NCBI RefSeq assembly: GCF_000379525.1
Contig: NZ_KB902520.1
Span: 1 to 64,000, forward strand
Length of the DNA stretch: 64,000 nt
Reading direction: 5' to 3'
Source of the DNA: Lamprocystis purpurea DSM 4197
GTDB taxonomy: Bacteria; Pseudomonadota; Gammaproteobacteria; Chromatiales; Chromatiaceae
The notes beneath the pieces were generated by a model. That model did not search any database. It was not told the origin of the DNA and was given only the letters and a program-made list of their open reading frames with translations. Position 1 is the stretch's first letter. Every line of letters begins with the position of its first letter. Made by a program: the position numbers and the translations under genes. Positions 21,427-29,893 of this stretch are shown piece by piece.

Positions 21427-21840
21427 TTACTGATCAAGATCGACTAGATCCGCCTCGTAAGCAGCCCAGGCGAGGTGCGACTCACGCAGTACCACACGCA
21501 GGGCAGTGATGCCGCGCGCCGCTTCGCCCAGTTCACCGGCGGCGAGGCGGGCGGCCATGCCGTCGAACACCTGTCGGGCCAGGAATTCGGTGGTGGTGTT
21601 CTGCGCGCGCAGGGTCGGATGCTCATCGAGGTTCCGATAGTCGAAGTCGGCCAGCACGCCGCGTAACGCCTGTCCGGCGAGCCCGATGTCGACGACCAGA
21701 TTGTCCGCGTCCAGCGCGGGGCGACGAAACTCCAGATCCACCACATAGGTGGCCCCATGAAGCCGCTGGGCGGGTCCGAACACTTCGCCGCGGAAGCTGT
21801 GGGCGATCATCATGTGGTCGCGGACGCAGAGGCTGTACAT
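21427..21840 (-). CDS. Divergent 6-pyruvoyl-tetrahydropterin synthase / QueD-like protein
   Basis: 137 residues with the T-fold of the PTPS/QueD family: AHSF at residues 13-16, [14 protein letters not shown] (25-38), [25 protein letters not shown] and [19 protein letters not shown]. Canonical enzymes bind zinc through three histidines (H in AAH and both in HGH) and use a cysteine just before LHGH. Here H14 and H28 remain, but the second HGH histidine is A30 and the cysteine position is A24. Chemistry therefore probably differs from 6-carboxy- or 6-pyruvoyl-tetrahydropterin formation. It sits 11 bases after the dehydrogenase stop. Confidence 0.82.
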   Translation of the reverse strand: MYSLCVRDHMMIAHSFRGEVFGPAQRLHGATYVVDLEFRRPALDADNLVVDIGLAGQALRGVLADFDYRNLDEHPTLRAQNTTTEFLARQVFDGMAARLAAGELGEAARGITALRVVLRESHLAWAAYEADLVDLDQ

Positions 21841-21851
21841 CAGTCATCTCC

Positions 21852-22826
21852 TCAGGGGTACCGGATGCGGTGCATCAGGGTGTCGCCCGGCCCCCGGGCC
21901 AGGCGCGCCTGGACCGCGGGCAGGTCGGTGAAGGAATCTTCGCCGGTGATCAGCCGATCGAGGACTGGGTCGTCCAGCAGCGACAGCGCGAGTGCCAGAC
22001 GGCGGTGGTAATCCCAGCGCGCCCGCTGCGCCGCCGCGATGCTCCCCACCTGCGACGAGCGCAGGTTGAGCCGCCGCTGGTGGAATCCCTGGCCCAGGGG
22101 AAGGGTGACGGCGCGAGTGCCGTACCAACTCAGCTCCAGGACCGTGGATTCGAAGCCCGCGATGCGCAGGGCCTCGACCAGTCCGGCCGGTGACCCGCTG
22201 GCGTGGATCACGAGATCCGCGTCCGCGCCGTGCGCACCCGGTGCCGCGAACGCCAGGCCCAAGGCGGCGGCGATCTCCGCCCGGTTGGGGTTGGTGTCGA
22301 TCAGCGTCACCGCGCAGCCGGGTAGGCGCCCGGCAAGCCAGGCGCACAGGCAGCCCAGGGTGCCGCCGCCGATGACCGCGATTCGATCCCCGATGCGGGG
22401 CGCGGCGTCCCAGAGTCCGTTGACCGCGGTCTCCAGCAGGGCGGCGAGCACGGCGCGTCCCGGCGGCACCGCGGCGGGCAGCGGATGGACCGCGGTCGCC
22501 GGAACCCGATAGCGGGTCTGATGCGGATAGAGACAGAAGACGGCCCGGCCCAGCAGGGGCGTCGGCCCCTCCTCGACCAACCCCACGCTGCAATAGCCGT
22601 ACTTGACCGGCCAGGGGAAGTCACCCGTCTGGAAGGGTGCGCGCATGGTCGCGTACTCGCTCGCCGGCACTTCACCACGCCAGACCAGCGACTCGGTGCC
22701 GCGGCTGATGCCGCTGTAGAGCGCACGGATCAGACAGTCGCCCGCTTGCGGGTCGTTTAGCGGCTCGGGGCGCAGTTCACCCTGGCCGGGGCCGATAGTC
22801 CAGAAGGCGAGGGCAGACTTGCTCAC
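21852..22826 (-). CDS. Zinc-type medium-chain alcohol dehydrogenase-like protein
   Basis: 324 residues from a GTG at 22826 whose last two bases form part of the upstream TGA stop (GTGA overlap). The N-terminal GroES-like part has YSGISRGTESLVWRGEVP. The Rossmann motif is IAVIGGGTLGCLCAWLAG (~residues 145-162), with LIDTNPNRAEIAAALG following. The usual cysteine/histidine catalytic-zinc motif GHE is not evident, so it belongs to the zinc-independent or atypical MDR group. It is probably an NAD(P)H oxidoreductase in the pathway of this cluster. Confidence 0.8.
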   Translation of the reverse strand: MSKSALAFWTIGPGQGELRPEPLNDPQAGDCLIRALYSGISRGTESLVWRGEVPASEYATMRAPFQTGDFPWPVKYGYCSVGLVEEGPTPLLGRAVFCLYPHQTRYRVPATAVHPLPAAVPPGRAVLAALLETAVNGLWDAAPRIGDRIAVIGGGTLGCLCAWLAGRLPGCAVTLIDTNPNRAEIAAALGLAFAAPGAHGADADLVIHASGSPAGLVEALRIAGFESTVLELSWYGTRAVTLPLGQGFHQRRLNLRSSQVGSIAAAQRARWDYHRRLALALSLLDDPVLDRLITGEDSFTDLPAVQARLARGPGDTLMHRIRYP

Positions 22827-23242
22827 GCGCGCGACGCGCCGCCATAGACCAGCAGCGCATCCATTGCCGGCGGGATTTGGGGGCGGCCGCGAGCGTTGAG
22901 CGCGGTGCCGATGACGCGTGCCGACATGACCGGCTTTTCGTCCGGGAGGCGGAAGATGTCCTGCAGGAAGGCAAAGCGCAGCTTGGACTGACGAACCAGG
23001 TTGAGCCCCACCAGGAAGCGGTCTCCGCTGGTCAGCGAGGATTTGTAGTCGAGCTCCGCCCGCACCACGACCAGATTGATCCCGTTCCTGGTGTACTCGG
23101 CGAAGTCGATGCCAACCTCCTTGAGATACAGGTGACGGACGTGCTCCAGATAGTTCTGGTAGACCCCATTGTTGACGATCCCTTGCATGTCGCATTCGTA
23201 GTCGCGAACATCCAGTTCGCATGAAAAGGCGTAGGTTTCCAT
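22823..23242 (-). CDS. Hotdog-fold acyl-CoA thioesterase (YbgC/4HBT type)
   Basis: 139 residues. The motif VRDYECDMQGIVNNGVYQNY at residues ~12-31 corresponds to the catalytic Asp region (D-x-x-G-x-V) of 4-hydroxybenzoyl-CoA/YbgC thioesterases, followed by the LEHVRHLYLKEVGIDF helix and a central beta-sheet ending LNARGRPQIPP. It is the first gene of the minus-strand cluster and overlaps the dehydrogenase gene by four bases. It could release an acyl intermediate or be recruited to a related hydrolysis. Confidence 0.85.
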   Translation of the reverse strand: METYAFSCELDVRDYECDMQGIVNNGVYQNYLEHVRHLYLKEVGIDFAEYTRNGINLVVVRAELDYKSSLTSGDRFLVGLNLVRQSKLRFAFLQDIFRLPDEKPVMSARVIGTALNARGRPQIPPAMDALLVYGGASRA

Positions 23243-23360
23243 GGTGGAGATCTCCAGTTGCGACGGTGCCCTAGTTTACCGCGAAAGCCGGCGTGCGCTG
23301 CTGGCGCCAGGAATTCCAAATTTTGGTGGCCGCCGGCGGCGTCCCGGCGGCGAGGCTGAT

Positions 23361-23491
23361 GGTGGATGCGCTGCGCTTATCCACCCTACAAACGCCGGCT
23401 CCGTCGTAATCAGTCGTAGTCGTAGGGTGGATAAGGCGCGCCGCTCGGTGTCAGGGAACCGGCACGGCGGTCGCGCGCGCCGCATCCACCA
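23361..23491. repeat. GTAGGGTGGATAAG-type inverted repeat in a 311-bp gap
   Basis: CTTATCCACCCTAC (23376-23389) and GTAGGGTGGATAAG (23422-23435) are exact complements. The outer arms GGTGGATGCGCTGCG (left) and GCCGCATCCACC (right, ~23480-23491) extend the symmetry. It is a dispersed REP/MITE-like unit; no gene is seen in this gap, which separates the thioesterase promoter region from the HerA-like gene end. Confidence 0.7.
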
Positions 23492-23553
23492 GGGGTGGTG
23501 CAATGTCCCCAGTTTTGGAATTGCTGCGCTGGCGCACGATAACCGCCCCCCGC

Positions 23554-25062
23554 TCAGCGTTTGCCGCTGGGCTTGGTGCCGAAGAGTGAACCCATGACGC
23601 CGCGCATCAACTGGCGGCCGATCTGGGTCCCCAGCGAGCGGGCGGCGCTGCTGGCAAAGGCTTCGAGCGGGCTCTGCCGGCTGCTCGAACCGCTGCCTTT
23701 GGGCTTGGTGCCGCTCCCGCTGCCGAATAGGTCACCCCAGCCGGCCGCCGCGGGGGTCGCGGCGGCGGTGGCCGCCGCGCCGGCGCGCTGCTCCAGCAGT
23801 TCGTAGGCCGAGACCCGGTCGATGGTCACGTCATAGACCCCCTTGACCAGTGACTGGTCCATGACCGCCCGGCGTTCACTGTCGTCCACCGGACCGAGCC
23901 GGCTCCCCGGCGGGGCGACCGTGACCCGCTGCACGATACCCGGAATGCCTTGTTCATCCAGGGTGGAGACCAAGGCCTCGCCGACGCCCAGCGCGGTGAT
24001 GACGGTCGCGGTGTCCAAATCCGGATTCTGGCGGAAGGTCTCCGCCGCCACCCGCACCGCCTTCTGATCGCGCGGCGTGAAGGCGCGCAGGGCATGCTGA
24101 ACCCGGTTGCCGAGCTGGCCCAGGACGGTGTCGGGGACATCAAGCGGGCTCTGGGTGACGAAATAGACCCCCACGCCCTTGGAGCGGATCAGCCGCACCA
24201 CCTGTTCGATCTTGTTGAGCAGGACCTTAGGCGCATCGTTGAACAGCAGGTGCGCCTCGTCGAAGAAAAAGACCATCTTCGGCTTGTCCGCGTCGCCGAC
24301 CTCCGGCAGGGTCTCGAACAGTTCGGCGAGCAGCCACAGCAGGAAGGTCGAGTAGAGCGCCGGGGTATGGATGAGCGTCTCGGCGGCCAGGATGTTCACA
24401 TAGCCGTGCCCGTGCTCGTCGGTCTGCATCATATCCGCCAGGGTCAGCGAGGGCTCGCCGAAGAGCACCTGCGCGCCCTGCTGCTCCAGGGCCAGCAGAC
24501 GCCGCAGGATGGCCCCGACGCTGGCCTTGGAGACATTGCCGTAACGGGTCTGGAGCGTCTCGGCCTGCTCGGCGACATGGGTGAGCAAGGCGCGCAGGTC
24601 CTTGAGATCCAGCAGCAGCCAGCCGTTCTCGTCCGCCACCTGAAAGACGATGTTGAGCACGCCCTCCTGAACGTCGTTCAGTTCCAGCAGCCGGCCCAGC
24701 AGCATGGGGCCCAATTCGCTGATGGTGGTGCGCACCGGATGTCCGAGCTTGCCCTGGATGTCCCAGAACATCACCGGGTTGGCGGCATAGTCGAAGCCTT
24801 CCGTTTGTTCCAGGTCCAGTTCCGCGACCCGCTCGGCCACCTTCTTGTTGCCGCCGCCGGGCTGGCTGATGCCGGCCAGATCGCCCTTCACATCGGCCAT
24901 GAAGACCGGCACCCCGGCGCGGCTGAACTGCTCGGCCAGGCGTTGCAGGGTCACGGTCTTGCCGGTGCCGGTTGCCCCGGCCACCAGACCGTGGCGGTTG
25001 GCCATGCGCAAGGAAATGGCGACCGGCACTTGGCCTTTGCCGACGAGGATGGTTGAGGTCAT
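23554..25062 (-). CDS. HerA-like/DUF853 (YjgR) ATPase
   Basis: 502 residues. The Walker A GATGTGKTVTLQRLAEQ lies at residues ~29-45, followed by FMADVKGDLAGIS. The Walker B/DEAH-like segment is PKMVFFFDEAHLLFNDAP (~260-277), and the sensor is VYFVTQSPLDVPDTVLGQLG. A low-complexity tail rich in Ala, Gly and Ser ends with GSLFGTKPSGKR. This is the DUF853/YjgR branch of HerA-FtsK-type ATPases, found widely and of uncertain function, possibly a DNA translocase. No NurA-type nuclease gene is adjacent. Confidence 0.9.
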   Translation of the reverse strand: MTSTILVGKGQVPVAISLRMANRHGLVAGATGTGKTVTLQRLAEQFSRAGVPVFMADVKGDLAGISQPGGGNKKVAERVAELDLEQTEGFDYAANPVMFWDIQGKLGHPVRTTISELGPMLLGRLLELNDVQEGVLNIVFQVADENGWLLLDLKDLRALLTHVAEQAETLQTRYGNVSKASVGAILRRLLALEQQGAQVLFGEPSLTLADMMQTDEHGHGYVNILAAETLIHTPALYSTFLLWLLAELFETLPEVGDADKPKMVFFFDEAHLLFNDAPKVLLNKIEQVVRLIRSKGVGVYFVTQSPLDVPDTVLGQLGNRVQHALRAFTPRDQKAVRVAAETFRQNPDLDTATVITALGVGEALVSTLDEQGIPGIVQRVTVAPPGSRLGPVDDSERRAVMDQSLVKGVYDVTIDRVSAYELLEQRAGAAATAAATPAAAGWGDLFGSGSGTKPKGSGSSSRQSPLEAFASSAARSLGTQIGRQLMRGVMGSLFGTKPSGKR

Positions 25063-25230
25063 GGGGCGCTCCGGAAGGGCTGGCGTCAGTGGGCGCCAGT
25101 GTATACCGGGCCGGCCGCCAAATTGAACCGGAACGCCCTGCCGGTCCGGCGCATCGATCCGATCGAAGGCCCCGCCGCCCGCAACGGTGAGGCCGACGCG
25201 TCGGGGTCTGGTGCAGGCGGTTCACTTCAG

Positions 25231-25625
25231 TCATTCGAGCGTCCAGTCTTCGAGCGCCAACTCGGCGATACGGCCGAAGTCGCGTCGGTTGCGGGTGACG
25301 AGGACGGCGTCATGATTCAGCGCGATGGCAGCGATCTTCCTACTGGGGCGGACGGTTGTGTTCCTGACGGTAGGTGGCGATCTCCGCCTGCCAATCGTCG
25401 AAGGTCGGGTCGTCGGCAAAAGCTGCCGAAGTGCTCAAGCAGCGAGCGGCTGTCGCCGAGATCTAAGCGGACCAGTTCCACCCGGTCGAAATAGGCCCGC
25501 AGCCGCCGCTCGACCCCGCGCAACGCGGCTTCGCGGGTCGCCTCCTTGGCGCGGATCTCCGGCAGGTTGCTCACCTGTGCCAGGTAGCCGCTGCCCCGTT
25601 TGCTGAGGATGATATCGACCTTCAT
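25231..25625 (-). pseudogene. Decayed antitoxin plus truncated PIN-domain (VapC) toxin
   Basis: From 25625 the frame encodes an antitoxin-like protein (MKVDIILSKRGSGYLAQVSN, then ATREAALRGVERRLRAYFDR). At the AAAA run 25418-25421 (plus strand) an extra base shifts the frame. Dropping one base restores [19 protein letters not shown]... up to a TAG. Directly after it a frame encodes only the last ~35 residues of a PIN toxin ([20 protein letters not shown], then [15 protein letters not shown]). The toxin lacks its first ~100 residues and all but the last acidic sites. The pair is dead. Confidence 0.75.
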
Positions 25626-25629
25626 GGGG

Positions 25630-25769
25630 TTAGGTGATTTCCGATAATCTAGATACCGGTCAATGTAGGTGCGACTTCAGTCGCACCTGCGTCCGAATCG
25701 GTGCGACTGAAGTCGCACCTACATCCGAGCCGATGGTGGGTGGTATCCGGTGTTCCGGAAATCACCTAA
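25630..25769. repeat. Nested inverted-repeat (MITE-like) element
   Basis: The outer arms TTAGGTGATTTCCG (25630-25643) and CGGAAATCACCTAA (25756-25769) are exact complements. Inside, ATGTAGGTGCGACTTCAGTC... (25663-25687) and its complement (25700-25724) form 25-bp arms, and each inner arm is itself nearly palindromic. It sits between the helicase 3' end and the dead toxin-antitoxin pair. Confidence 0.8.
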
Positions 25770-25792
25770 AGTCGCCCCTACACGTCGGTAGT

Positions 25793-28700
25793 TCATTTCC
25801 CGGAAATCACCTTAGAGATCGCCCGTTCAAGCCGCGCGATCATGTCGTCCGTGGACAGATCGTCCCTCTTGACGGGGAGGCCGTCGGCGATACGCGCCGC
25901 CGCGTCGAATGCGCATTCGCGGAGGATGTGAGGTGCGTCCACATAACCCTCCTCGCCGATGTTCGGCAACGTCGTTTCGAACAAACCGCCTGGGAACTGG
26001 CGCACGGTCTTCACCGGGATATGCTTGACCCGGATTAGGTCGCGGTCGGCAAAGGTGTTCTCCATACTCGTCAACTCGTGCCAGAAGCGGTCCGTGCCGC
26101 TCCCTCCCGTGCGTCGCGCCTGCATCAGCCGATGGGCGACAAGATAGGCCAACACCAGTTGCCCGCGCCCACTTTGCTCATTGAGCACTTCGATCTTGCC
26201 CACGCCCTTGAGCCGTTCGCTGCGCAGCCTCGCCAACGCCTTGAGCTGCCCGAGCACCTTGTCGGCCGATACCTCCTCAACGGCCTGGGTCTCGTCGAGA
26301 GCCAGGCCGCCCAGATCCCGCCAGCCGCGGACGAGTCGGATCGGATCTTGGCCAACGGGTAAGTTGTCGCGAACCACATAACCAACCAGGCGCGCGTCGG
26401 TCCCCGCAATCTCAACATCCAACCGGCGAACGCAGGCGGGCAGATCGAAGCTCCCCAACTGCGCGAGCAGCGTCTCAAAGGTCGGATCACCATAGGTAGC
26501 GAAACCAGGCGTTCCCTCAAGGCCCGGTATCCCCTCGTTGTAAGCCTTCGGGGATACGGTCAATACCTTGCCGCTCGGGATGCCTGGCACGTTATTCAAC
26601 ACGATACATCGCAGCACCGGGTCCGGATGCAGGGTACAACCCAGGTCCCGCAGGTAAGTCGAGTTGGACAGGGTCTGCCAGATCGCCTCCAGATCAATGG
26701 GTGGGGCGCTGTCGGTGCCGCCCTGGGCAAGCCGCAGGTAGGTCTCGTACAAGTCCTCCGGCGGGATCTCCATGCTCGCCGTGCGGCGCTGGGCGAGCAC
26801 CGCCCGTTCCTGCGTACGCTTGGCCAGTTCATCCTCCGACAGGGTGCGGGCCGCCAGCTCCTGGAACTCCTCCGCCGTGACCGGCAACATCGCGATCTGC
26901 TGGGTGCCCACGACGCCGCCGGCCTTGCTCAGGCGGGCGAGCAGTCGCCCGTAGACGATCTCCTCGGCGGAGCCCAGATAGCACAGATTGCTGACACAAA
27001 TGGTCTTGTGGGTCTGGCCGATACGGTCGATGCGGCCGATGCGTTGCTCCACCTTCATCGGATTCCAGGGCAGGTCGAAGTTGACCAGCAGGTCCGCGGT
27101 TTGCAGGTTCAGCCCCTCGGCCGCTGCGTCGGTACAGATCAGCACATCGATTTCGCCATTCTGGAACCGGTGCTTGATCATCTCCCGGTCGATGCCGGTC
27201 AGGCGCCAGGTGAGCGGATTGACATAGGAGCCGCCCTGTCCCGAGTAGGTCCCGATCAGCATCTGCGGATCGGCCTGCCGCAGCCGCGCCACGATATCCG
27301 TCAGTGTGTCGTAGAAGCGGGTGAAGACCACCGTCTGTTCGATGCGCCCGCCCGTCCCGCGGCGCTTGTTCAAGTGCTCCAACAACCGCTGCATCTTCGA
27401 TGAGGTCCCGCTCAGGTCCCGCAAGTCGGCCAGCATCTCGCCGAGCCGTTCTCGCTCCCAAATCAGGTCATCGGCGGTGCGATCGACAAGCAGCAGCGCC
27501 ACCGCTTCCTCGTCTCCTTCGCCCCCTTCCAGCAGGTCGGACAGGGACAGCTCGTCCAGATCGATTTCCTCGATCTGGACCAGGTGCTGCAAGGTCGCCG
27601 CGACCTTCTCCCGGCGCCGTCTCAGAGACTCGCGGATAGCGAACAGACTGGATGCGAACCGCAACCTCAGAAAGCTCAGCATCATGCCCAGTGCAAAGCT
27701 ACTCTTCTTCCCTTGGCTACCCCCTTGTTTCCCCGTGCCGAGCTGTCCGGTCAGGCCCACGCAATAGGCCTCCAACCGGTCGTAAGCCTGCTGCTCTTGG
27801 GTGGTGAACGAGATGGGCTTCAGTGGCAGCACCACGCGCCGCGCCAGGTTGGCAGTGAGCTGGCCGCGGCTGCGGTAGATCTCCAGGAGCGGGCGTGTGT
27901 GCCGCAGCATCACGCGGGATAGTGGCGCCACGGCGAAGGCCAGCCGCAGTATCCCCTCCTCGCCGCCCATCGGCGGCTGGCCGGATTCGATCCAGGTGTC
28001 CACGTCGAAGCGCGCGAAATCGTCGATCACGGCCCGCTGGACGTACGCCCAGAGTAACGGGTCCTGTCTGGCGACAGCGGTGACCGCCCGATGCAGAAAG
28101 GCCCATTGCGTGTCGTCCAGCGGCTCCGCGCCCACCAGCTTCCCGAGCAGGGTGTAGTAGGCATTGGATAGGCTGGGGTCGAGCTGAAAATGTCCGACCC
28201 GGCGCGTCAGACGGATCAGGTCCGCCACCTCCACCGGGTCCAACTGCATCGGCGTGGCCGTCGCCAGCAGCAAGCAGCGCGTCTTCCCGCGCAGCACCTC
28301 GCTCAGGGTCCGGTACAGATTGCCGTAGTGGGGCTCGGCCCGCGTTCCCAGGGGCGCGTTCTGGCGGCGGGCATAGTGGGCCTCGTCCACCAACGCGATG
28401 TCGAAGGGTTCCGCCGCGTCCAGTTCCGCACGCCGACCAACCCGTGCCAGCAGTCCGCTGGAGACGATGGTCAGGTTCGGCTCGTATAACGACTTGGCAG
28501 TGCGGTCTTGCCGCACGGGAAGCAAGTACTCGTGCCGCGGGGGGGTGCCGGTCAGTGCGCGTGCGAAGGGCAGCAAAAACTTGGTCGCCAACTCGCGCTG
28601 CCACTGGCCGGCGACGCTCGCGGGCGGGGCGATCAACACGCGGCGCACCAGCCCCGAGAGATAAAGCCCCCGGATCGCCAGCCCCGCCTCGATGGTCTTG

Positions 28701-29674
28701 CCGAGCCCCACCTCGTCGCACAGCAGCCAGCTATAGGGCCAGGTATCGATCAGCCGACGCGCGACCACCGTCTGATGGGGCCAGGGCTCCAGCGGCGCTG
28801 TTACCATCCCGACGTATTCGCCATTGGGAAGCAAGGGTCCGTCACGCAGTAGGGCAAAGCGCAGCCGCTCCATGGCCGAAGGCGCAGACACCGGCAACGG
28901 GATCGCGCTGGTGCCGTCGATCTCCAGGGGCCGGTCGGTCGTACCCGCGAGCTTGATGAGGCGTTGGCGCACCGCCTCCGGGAGGCTCAGCACCTGCAGG
29001 CTCGGGTTCTGGTTGTTCCAGGTACGTTGGAACCGGGCCTCGGCATCGTCAGTGCGTTGGCGGTTCTCCTCGCCGGTCCAATCCCGGTGCACGTCGATAT
29101 TCTCGGCGTTGCGCACCAGTGCCGTCTTGGACTCGTTGAAGGAGCCGGACGCGTAGAGTCGGTCGCCTGCCGCATCACGGAAGACGGCCCATTTCTCGTG
29201 CACATAGCCGTCCACGGCGGATTCGCTGGCGAGCGGATCGCCGGTCTGCCCGTGCACCCGTAAAGCGACGCGGACCTCAAGTCTGCCCCGGGCAACCATC
29301 CAGGCCAGCAACGCGACGCCGCGCTGCTCCGCCTCCGGCCACTGCTCCGACTGTTCCAGTGCACCGGCCAGACCCGCGGTCAGCCGCGCCTCATCACCGG
29401 CCAGGATGGCCGCCACGTCGTCCGCGTCCAGGTCCGCACCCACCACCATCCGGGCAACCCCACCATGGGCGACGAAAGCCGAGAACCCCTGTGAGGCGAC
29501 CGCCAGCGACGATGACCGGAAGTAGCCCGCGACCCGATCGTAACCCGTCGCCCGGCTCAGGGCGGGAATATAGAACTGGTGCAGGATATCCACCGGTCGG
29601 CCGCCGATGGCATGGCTCGACGTGCTGTAGCTCAGTTGCCAGGGGTGATCACGCAGACGGAGTGGATCGGCCAT
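25793..29674 (-). CDS. PLD-like plus SNF2/DEAD helicase of a DUF499/DUF1156 defence island
   Basis: 1,293 residues. Residues ~1-230 form a PLD-like domain (VHEKWAVF then ASGSFNESKTAL, an H-x-K...G-S-x-N half-site). The helicase core has Walker A CDEVGLGKTIEAG (~residues 318-330), motif II VDEAHYARR, LLLATATP and a C-terminal helicase domain with VVFTRFYDTL, VLICTDAAAEGLNLQ and VEQRIGRIDRIGQ. This RapA/HepA-like architecture with a PLD module is a known component of predicted antiphage islands with DUF499 and DUF1156 genes. It is the promoter-distal gene of the island, now separated from the rest by an IS. Confidence 0.88.
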   Translation of the reverse strand: MADPLRLRDHPWQLSYSTSSHAIGGRPVDILHQFYIPALSRATGYDRVAGYFRSSSLAVASQGFSAFVAHGGVARMVVGADLDADDVAAILAGDEARLTAGLAGALEQSEQWPEAEQRGVALLAWMVARGRLEVRVALRVHGQTGDPLASESAVDGYVHEKWAVFRDAAGDRLYASGSFNESKTALVRNAENIDVHRDWTGEENRQRTDDAEARFQRTWNNQNPSLQVLSLPEAVRQRLIKLAGTTDRPLEIDGTSAIPLPVSAPSAMERLRFALLRDGPLLPNGEYVGMVTAPLEPWPHQTVVARRLIDTWPYSWLLCDEVGLGKTIEAGLAIRGLYLSGLVRRVLIAPPASVAGQWQRELATKFLLPFARALTGTPPRHEYLLPVRQDRTAKSLYEPNLTIVSSGLLARVGRRAELDAAEPFDIALVDEAHYARRQNAPLGTRAEPHYGNLYRTLSEVLRGKTRCLLLATATPMQLDPVEVADLIRLTRRVGHFQLDPSLSNAYYTLLGKLVGAEPLDDTQWAFLHRAVTAVARQDPLLWAYVQRAVIDDFARFDVDTWIESGQPPMGGEEGILRLAFAVAPLSRVMLRHTRPLLEIYRSRGQLTANLARRVVLPLKPISFTTQEQQAYDRLEAYCVGLTGQLGTGKQGGSQGKKSSFALGMMLSFLRLRFASSLFAIRESLRRRREKVAATLQHLVQIEEIDLDELSLSDLLEGGEGDEEAVALLLVDRTADDLIWERERLGEMLADLRDLSGTSSKMQRLLEHLNKRRGTGGRIEQTVVFTRFYDTLTDIVARLRQADPQMLIGTYSGQGGSYVNPLTWRLTGIDREMIKHRFQNGEIDVLICTDAAAEGLNLQTADLLVNFDLPWNPMKVEQRIGRIDRIGQTHKTICVSNLCYLGSAEEIVYGRLLARLSKAGGVVGTQQIAMLPVTAEEFQELAARTLSEDELAKRTQERAVLAQRRTASMEIPPEDLYETYLRLAQGGTDSAPPIDLEAIWQTLSNSTYLRDLGCTLHPDPVLRCIVLNNVPGIPSGKVLTVSPKAYNEGIPGLEGTPGFATYGDPTFETLLAQLGSFDLPACVRRLDVEIAGTDARLVGYVVRDNLPVGQDPIRLVRGWRDLGGLALDETQAVEEVSADKVLGQLKALARLRSERLKGVGKIEVLNEQSGRGQLVLAYLVAHRLMQARRTGGSGTDRFWHELTSMENTFADRDLIRVKHIPVKTVRQFPGGLFETTLPNIGEEGYVDAPHILRECAFDAAARIADGLPVKRDDLSTDDMIARLERAISKVISGK

Positions 29675-29811
29675 GAAATGAAAAGACCACTTGACTGAGA
29701 TAGCGTGGGAATCCGATCTGTTATAGATACGGCCTTAAATCCGGTATCGGCGTAGTGGCTTCACAGTGCAATATGGCAGTGACCCGAACGCCATACTGAT
29801 TCTCCCATGGT

Positions 29812-29884
29812 TCATACGCCGTTTTGGACAGCATACCGATGCTCCCATTCGATATCTCGCATTTTATCGTAAAGCCGACTCAAA
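29812..29884 (-). pseudogene. Displaced 3' end of the AAA ATPase gene
   Basis: Removing the IS and one 9-bp target duplication joins ...LLAYFN in the AAA frame to DLSRLYDKMRDIEWEHRY and then AVQNGV with TGA at 29812-29814. The codons on the two sides join in frame. This stretch is therefore the original last ~22 codons, stranded on the far side of the element. Confidence 0.75.
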
Positions 29885-29893
29885 TCATTGAAA

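Noticed and set aside
22827-23222. N-terminal extension of the dehydrogenase frame up to 23222
   Set aside because: It is the thioesterase gene read in another frame; the GTG at 22826 gives a normal GTGA coupling.
25231-25419. 62-residue frame as an intact small toxin
   Set aside because: Its first ~25 residues are the antitoxin region in a wrong frame; only the last 35 match a PIN domain end.
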